From positions 2,914,001 to 2,978,000 of the forward strand of contig NZ_CP109009.1 in NCBI RefSeq assembly GCF_036226685.1: DNA of 64,000 nt. The letters are read 5' to 3'. Every line of letters begins with the position of its first letter. Within the stretch, counting starts at the first letter, position 1. This DNA comes from Streptomyces sp. NBC_00690 (lineage in GTDB: Bacteria > Actinomycetota > Actinomycetes > Streptomycetales > Streptomycetaceae). Under the pieces are notes generated by a model. That model saw only the letters and a program-made list of their open reading frames with translations, searched no databases and was not told the origin of the DNA. The position numbers and the translations under genes are program-made. This document shows, piece after piece, positions 61,001 through 64,000 of this stretch.

Positions 61001-61087
61001 CAATCGCAGGTCGGCAGGACCCTCTTGGCGTGGGTGGGAGTTCCCCAAGGAATGGGCGGACCCGCGGTGGGCTTCCCCGCGCGTCAC
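57986..61087 (-). CDS. comEC: ComEC/Rec2 DNA-uptake channel protein with unusual C-terminal tail
   Basis: 1033 residues. A DUF4131-like N-terminal domain, the Competence membrane domain with many helices (LLAVSGSNLSIVLILLIGPPG), and a C-terminal metallo-beta-lactamase-like domain (LTHFHADHVRG, VDAGPDP, KVAHHGSAHQHPEL) are seen. ComEC carries single-stranded DNA across the membrane. The expected end is near 58535, after RTDRDGPIAVTGDGQ. The frame continues about 180 residues as Arg/Ala/Ser-rich sequence and overlaps the PPOX gene on the other strand. GTG start overlaps the comEA stop (GTGA). Confidence 0.9.
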   Translation of the reverse strand: MTRGEAHRGSAHSLGNSHPRQEGPADLRLVCPALALWGAAALAVALPGRTTALGVVLCVCLAILLLAWTVLQRGGSSSPARTTTPASGDGAARRDSRLRLNATALAAVLLAAAAGAVAGGLHSADQRRGPLPDMAAAHSRATVELTISTDPRFARPRAPSESWMARALLFDAEVTRVTAPGGEVTATRNPVLVIVRPGLPQAALARWQRLLPSTRLRLHGQLAPPLADDHRFAAVLKVPGGRPEIIQGPSSLQRRAGDLRAGLREASKDLSPDARALLPGFVVGDTTRVTPDLQRAFEATDLTHLLAVSGSNLSIVLILLIGPPGRALLAERGGLAPRLGITLRGTALLGGTLTLAFVIVCRPEPSVLRAAACGAIVLLAIATGRRRSLIPALAAAVVVLVLYDPGLSRSYGFLLSVLATGSLLTIAPRWSASLQRRGVPPRPAEALAAAAAAQAVCAPVVAIFAARVSLVAVPCNLFAELAIAPATVLGFLALATAPVFMPLAESLAQIAGWPTGWIASVARAGASLPGAQLDWQDGWRGGLSLAAITVLVVLALRRLPRHPWVALVCALVLLCAVVRPAPLTRVLTGWPPPGWTFAMCDVGQGDAMVLSAGDGRAVVVDAGPDPVAVDACLRTLSVERISLVLLTHFHADHVRGLPGVLKGRSVGAVQTTTLQEPPEQSAFVQRVSARAQVPLTHVRMGEWRKDGRLSWQVLWPRPHAHRGELPHVEAPGRHGGLEMASGFGLPEGPNDASVTLWVEIAEGPTLLMLGDLEPPAQRGLLIEHPRLARVDVLKVAHHGSAHQHPELFTAARPRLALISVGRGNTYGHPSPRTVNALRDVGARVLRTDRDGPIAVTGDGQSLRAHIGGSAGSEGTLASFRHLHGADGSSTARQGGAAQGGQHRLPGDASRRARPRCPSRCHRGRADGGSIAGAVIRVSQDRVPLRVRRLLGAVISRTRAAAVASSCGRATPRLCLRRRRSRAFHGSGFPSATQDAGFVLLAGRAAAVLPTDSVPPDIRPAMHHRASDRDRRAH

Positions 61088-62313
61088 GGCCGCACCCTTG
61101 GTTTCAGCTCGGCGAACCGTCGGTCCCCGATGCCGTCGACGTCACGCAGTTGATCGACGGAGCGGAATCCGCCGTGCTGGGTGCGGTAGTCGATGATGTG
61201 CTGGACCAGCACCGGTCCGACACCAGGAAGGGTGTCCAACTCCTCCGCTGTGGCCGTGCTCAGACTCAGCGTCCCTGCGGTTCGGGCAGTGCCCGCCCCG
61301 TGCCCGCCCTGACCGCCGGCGCGAGGATCCCCGGGAACGCCCGAACCCGCCACGGCTGCGCCACCGTCCACTCCCGGGACCGGAACAGGGGCTGCCGGCA
61401 CACCCACTGCCACCTGCTCACCGTCCACGAGCACCCGAGCGCGGTTGAGGCCGAATGTGTCCACCCCCGCCCTCACCCCACCAGCAGCCGCCAGGGCATC
61501 GGCGACGCGGGAGCCCACCGGCAGCTTCAGCACACCAGGACGCCGTACCTTGCCGGCGACATCGACGACGATGCGTCCAACTGTCGACGGCGTCGATCGA
61601 GGAATCGCCGCAGGCCCGGGCGGGGGTGTCCGCGCCTGCGCCACCGGCTCCGACAGCACCTCCGGAGCCCGCACGGTCTCCGGTCGTCCGGTCCAGAAGT
61701 GCTGGGCCGCGAGGACCGCCGCCACCAGGAAGACGACTGCCAACGCCACCAGCGTCTTCGGTTCGAGCCCGCATCGCAGCTGCACCCAGAGGGGCAGCCG
61801 CTCCCGGGTGGCGAGAGCAAGCCTGCGCCAAGCCCCGTGACCGCTCCCCTCACCCGCTGCGACCTCTCCGGGTGGGCGGGATGGTGACACGGAGGCCAAC
61901 TGTGCTGATTCTGCGGACCCTTGGGATTCATCCGCTCGAACGTGCGATGGGAACGCCGCGGCAAGGGGCACGGGGCCGTCAGCTGCCCCTGTGGCGCCAG
62001 CACCGCTACCCGAAGGTGGGTCGAACAAGGCGACCGCTCTCCGCCTGGCCACCTCATGGGAGGAAACCTGCACCCCCGGGTGAGAAGGGCGGGATGCGCG
62101 GTGCAGCCGCCTTCGGCCGACGCCCGATCGGGAGCCACGGCCACCCGATGCTGGTCCTCGGCCGTGGCCACCCGGTCGGGTGCCGAAGCCGACGGCGGGG
62201 CGCACACGAGAGGCCCGGGCGGTCGGACCCGCGCCACGCCCAGTACGGGCACGACCGTCCGAAGCCGGGGCGCGGCCCGGCCCGCTGGTTGCAGAACGTG
62301 ATCGAAGATCCAT
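61084..62313 (-). CDS. comEA: ComEA-type DNA-binding competence protein
   Basis: 409 residues. A long Arg/Ser/Gly-rich N-terminal half with one membrane helix near residues 186-202 (LVALAVVFLVAAVLAA), then an SLBB domain (RIVVDVAGKVRRPGVLKLPVGSRVADALAAAGG), a linker and a double helix-hairpin-helix (LDTLPGVGPVLVQHIIDYR, LRDVDGIGDRRFAELKP). It should bind DNA outside the membrane for ComEC. ATG at 62313 follows TAGCGT by 7 nt with no SD. Confidence 0.92.
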   Translation of the reverse strand: MDLRSRSATSGPGRAPASDGRARTGRGAGPTARASRVRPAVGFGTRPGGHGRGPASGGRGSRSGVGRRRLHRASRPSHPGVQVSSHEVARRRAVALFDPPSGSGAGATGAADGPVPLAAAFPSHVRADESQGSAESAQLASVSPSRPPGEVAAGEGSGHGAWRRLALATRERLPLWVQLRCGLEPKTLVALAVVFLVAAVLAAQHFWTGRPETVRAPEVLSEPVAQARTPPPGPAAIPRSTPSTVGRIVVDVAGKVRRPGVLKLPVGSRVADALAAAGGVRAGVDTFGLNRARVLVDGEQVAVGVPAAPVPVPGVDGGAAVAGSGVPGDPRAGGQGGHGAGTARTAGTLSLSTATAEELDTLPGVGPVLVQHIIDYRTQHGGFRSVDQLRDVDGIGDRRFAELKPRVRP

Positions 62314-62320
62314 GCACAGG

Positions 62321-62326
62321 ACGCTA
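62321..62326 (-). promoter_or_regulatory. Leaderless -10 element of comEA (TAGCGT)
   Basis: TAGCGT ends 7 nt before the comEA ATG; no SD. Confidence 0.55.
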
Positions 62327-62382
62327 AACAGCCCCTGCTGATCTCGCTGAGCGGCCTCAATTACGGTGGATAACTCACGTGT

Positions 62383-62391
62383 TGTGGATAA
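62383..62391 (-). promoter_or_regulatory. DnaA-box match upstream of comEA
   Basis: TTATCCACA on the minus strand is a perfect DnaA-box sequence; the second GTGGATAAC copy 18 bp away gives a one-mismatch box in the same orientation. Confidence 0.4.
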
Positions 62392-62742
62392 CCCAGCCAC
62401 TCACATGAACCCTGTTGAGCCCACCACCGCGCCAACTGTCCCAGACGTCTCCCCGACCACATGGCCGCATCGCGTACGCCGCCTGCCACCGTTCCTTGCC
62501 GTGGCGCCCCTCGCCAAGACCGGCCATCCCACACCAAGGCAAGCCATCCCCTCACAGGGACAGAACCGTGCCCAGGCGGCCAAGCCACCGCATCAGGCCC
62601 TGGCCCACGAAGGCCACCAGCCCCTTCCACAGAAGCCGAGGCCGGGCGCAGAAATCCAGCGCGGGCACCGTTCACGTACGGAGACGGGGAGACGGAGGAA
62701 CCCGCCGGAGCGCGGGGCGCCGCATCGACCGACCCGTAGACG

Positions 62743-63588
62743 TCAGCGCGGTGAAATCACGGCCCCCAGCAGGCCCGGACCCGTATGAGCCCCGATCACC
62801 GCGCCCACCTCGCTGACATGGAGGTCGACCAGCCCCGGTACCCGCTCACGCAGCCGATCCGCCAAGGCCGCGGCACGTTCGGGAGCCGCCAGATGATGGA
62901 CTGCGACATCCACGGTGGCGCTGCCCGCCTCGGCCACGGCGATCTCCTCCAGCCGGGCGATCGCCTTCGATGCCGTCCGCACCTTCTCCAGCATCTCGAT
63001 GCGTCCGTTGACCAGTTGGAGCAACGGCTTCACCGCGAGTGCCGAGCCGAACAGGGCCTGCGCCGCTCCGATACGGCCACCGCGCCGCAAATAGTCCAAG
63101 GTATCGACGTAGAAGAAGGCGGACGTGTTCGCGGCCCGCTTTTCTGCCGCGGCCACCACTTCGTCGAGGCTGCCACCGGCTTCAGCCGCTTCGGCGGCAG
63201 CCAACGCACAGAATCCCAGCGCCATCGCGACCATGCCGGTGTCCACCACGTGCACCGGTACCGGTGCGTCCTTCGCGGCCAGCACCGCGGCGTCGTAAGT
63301 GCCCGAGAACTCAGCGGACAGATGGAGCGAGACGATGCCGGTCGCCCCCGCCTCGGCGCGTGCGCGATAGGTCTCGGCGAAGACTTGGGGGCTGGGGCGC
63401 GAGGTGGTGACCGAGCGCCTCTTCTGCAGGGCCAGAGCGAGCGAGCGGGCCGAGATCTCGGTGCCCTCTTCCAACGCCTCATCGCCGAGAACAACGGTCA
63501 GGGGCACCGCCACCATGCCGTGGCGCGCCATCGCCGGCTGCGGCAGGTAGGCCGTTGAATCGGTGACGATAGCGACATGGCGGGACAT
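62743..63588 (-). CDS. DegV-family fatty-acid-binding protein
   Basis: 281 residues. IVTDSTAYLP at the start, TSRPSPQVFAETYRARAEAG, IVSLHLSAEFSGTYDAA and FYVDTLDYLRRGGRIG are the DegV family marks. Members bind fatty acids, and some (FakB) present them to a kinase for phospholipid synthesis; no fakA-like gene is in the window. ATG at 63588 follows TAACCT by 7 nt without SD. Confidence 0.93.
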   Translation of the reverse strand: MSRHVAIVTDSTAYLPQPAMARHGMVAVPLTVVLGDEALEEGTEISARSLALALQKRRSVTTSRPSPQVFAETYRARAEAGATGIVSLHLSAEFSGTYDAAVLAAKDAPVPVHVVDTGMVAMALGFCALAAAEAAEAGGSLDEVVAAAEKRAANTSAFFYVDTLDYLRRGGRIGAAQALFGSALAVKPLLQLVNGRIEMLEKVRTASKAIARLEEIAVAEAGSATVDVAVHHLAAPERAAALADRLRERVPGLVDLHVSEVGAVIGAHTGPGLLGAVISPR

Positions 63589-63595
63589 GAGCGGG

Positions 63596-63601
63596 AGGTT
63601 A
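63596..63601 (-). promoter_or_regulatory. Leaderless -10 element of degV (TAACCT)
   Basis: TAACCT fits TANNNT and ends 7 nt before the degV ATG; no SD. Confidence 0.5.
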
Positions 63602-63776
63602 CCGGTCAGCGCTCGCAAACGGGAGCCCGGCCCCTCGGTACCTCACTCGGTCCCATCCGCCCCGCCCGTTCCACTCCGGTGCGGTGGTGACTGCTGCGGT
63701 GGCTCTCCCCGTCACATCGGCTCATGGCCCCTCGGATGCCCAGAACCATGCGGAGCACTCGGCGGGAGTCGGCCCG

Positions 63777-63868
63777 GCGGACAGCGGACATGCCACAGGG
63801 CGGCTCGGGGACTCCCCCGGCCGCGGACAGCGGACATGCCACAGGGCGGCTCGGGGACTCCCCCGGCC
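63777..63868. repeat. Perfect 46-bp tandem duplication
   Basis: Bases 63777-63822 are repeated exactly at 63823-63868, with a mismatch on either side of the match. The copy contains GGACAGCGGACATGCC and CGGCTCGGGGACTCCC. It lies between the degV start and the end of the last gene, with no frame of its own. Confidence 0.92.
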
Positions 63869-63883
63869 CCGACTCGTACCGCC

Positions 63884-64000
63884 TCAGTTGGTGGTCTCGG
63901 GGCGCGCGGACTTCTCCCACGGGTAGCTCGTCAGCCGGGGATCACGCGCCGTAATGGCCTGCGGCTGCTGGTCGGCTGGGCCGGTGCCGGACTTGCTGGC
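63884..64000 (-). CDS. C-terminal fragment of an unidentified protein
   Basis: The last 38 codons of a minus-strand gene that begins beyond the right edge. The frame has strongly G/C-ending codons and ends ...DPRLTSYPWEKSARPETTN followed by TGA. The tail is hydrophilic. I do not recognise the family. It would read toward degV, with the 46-bp duplication just downstream of its stop. Confidence 0.6.
   Translation of the reverse strand, partial: ASKSGTGPADQQPQAITARDPRLTSYPWEKSARPETTN

Larger units (their letters stand above)
62314..62742. other. 429-bp gap upstream of comEA
   Basis: No gene is supported. The comEA -10 lies at its left edge. Two direct copies of GTGGATAAC (62366-62374 and 62384-62392) include a perfect DnaA-box match. 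The right part is Pro/Arg-coding in all frames without known motif. Confidence 0.5.

Noticed and set aside
63777..63868. CRISPR-like repeat
   Set aside because: Only two copies, directly abutting with no spacers.

Overview
The window is high-GC actinobacterial chromosome. Codon third positions are strongly G/C, GTG (and some TTG) starts are frequent, and the gene content and order match the conserved core of a Streptomyces chromosome. I recognise the order ppdK, dusB, glyS, znuACB-zur, uppS-recO, leuA, era-ybeY-phoH, rnz, hrcA-dnaJ, hemW, lepA/rpsT, holA, comEA-comEC, degV. The genus is inferred from gene families and layout, not from a database search. No insertion sequence, prophage, CRISPR array, rRNA or tRNA gene was seen.

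Layout. 1-5.6 kb: a truncated PrmC-like glutamine methyltransferase, a short-chain dehydrogenase, an APC/KimA-type transporter and an ArsR-type regulator. 5.6-13.4 kb: pyruvate phosphate dikinase, an MFS exporter, tRNA-dihydrouridine synthase and a DHA2 drug exporter. 13.6-18.3 kb: glycyl-tRNA synthetase, divergent from a zinc-uptake block (znuA, znuC, znuB) followed by the Zur repressor. Two Zur-like boxes sit at the znuA promoter. 18.4-23.1 kb: YcxB-like protein, uppS, recO, a DUF1905 protein and a two-component system. 23.1-28.3 kb: a gene-poor stretch, a zinc-ribbon/TerB protein, leuA with a leucine leader peptide, and a protealysin-like M4 peptidase followed by an emfourin-like inhibitor. 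28.4-34.2 kb: era, a deaminase-fold protein without catalytic residues, a lipoprotein, a YjbR protein, a CNNM/CorC-type protein, ybeY and phoH. 34.4-41.7 kb: a PfkB kinase, an adenine/adenosine deaminase, RNase Z, a HIT protein and a tricorn protease. 42-50.2 kb: lipoprotein, rsmE, nitronate monooxygenase, the dnaJ-hrcA heat-shock pair with a CIRCE operator, an MBL hydrolase plus DUF3097 pair, and hemW. 50.3-64 kb: acyl-CoA ligase, lepA divergent from rpsT, holA, arylamine N-acetyltransferase, an F420/FMN-binding protein, comEC, comEA, degV and the 3' end of one more gene.

How the genes work together. Zur should shut off znuACB when zinc is plentiful. HrcA should repress itself and dnaJ through CIRCE. 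Leucine supply is probably sensed by a leader peptide ahead of leuA. Many genes form tight minus-strand pairs with 4-base stop/start overlaps (hemolysin-like gene/ybeY, rnz/add, NMO/rsmE, comEA/comEC, kinase/regulator).

No large new system is evident. The strongest unexplained signals are small: a recurring leaderless-promoter signature (GACAAT or TAGCGT placed 6-7 nt before the start codon), a possible Toprim domain in the DUF3097 protein, a catalytically empty cytidine-deaminase-like protein, an unusual C-terminal tail on ComEC, and several intergenic repeats and perfect palindromes.
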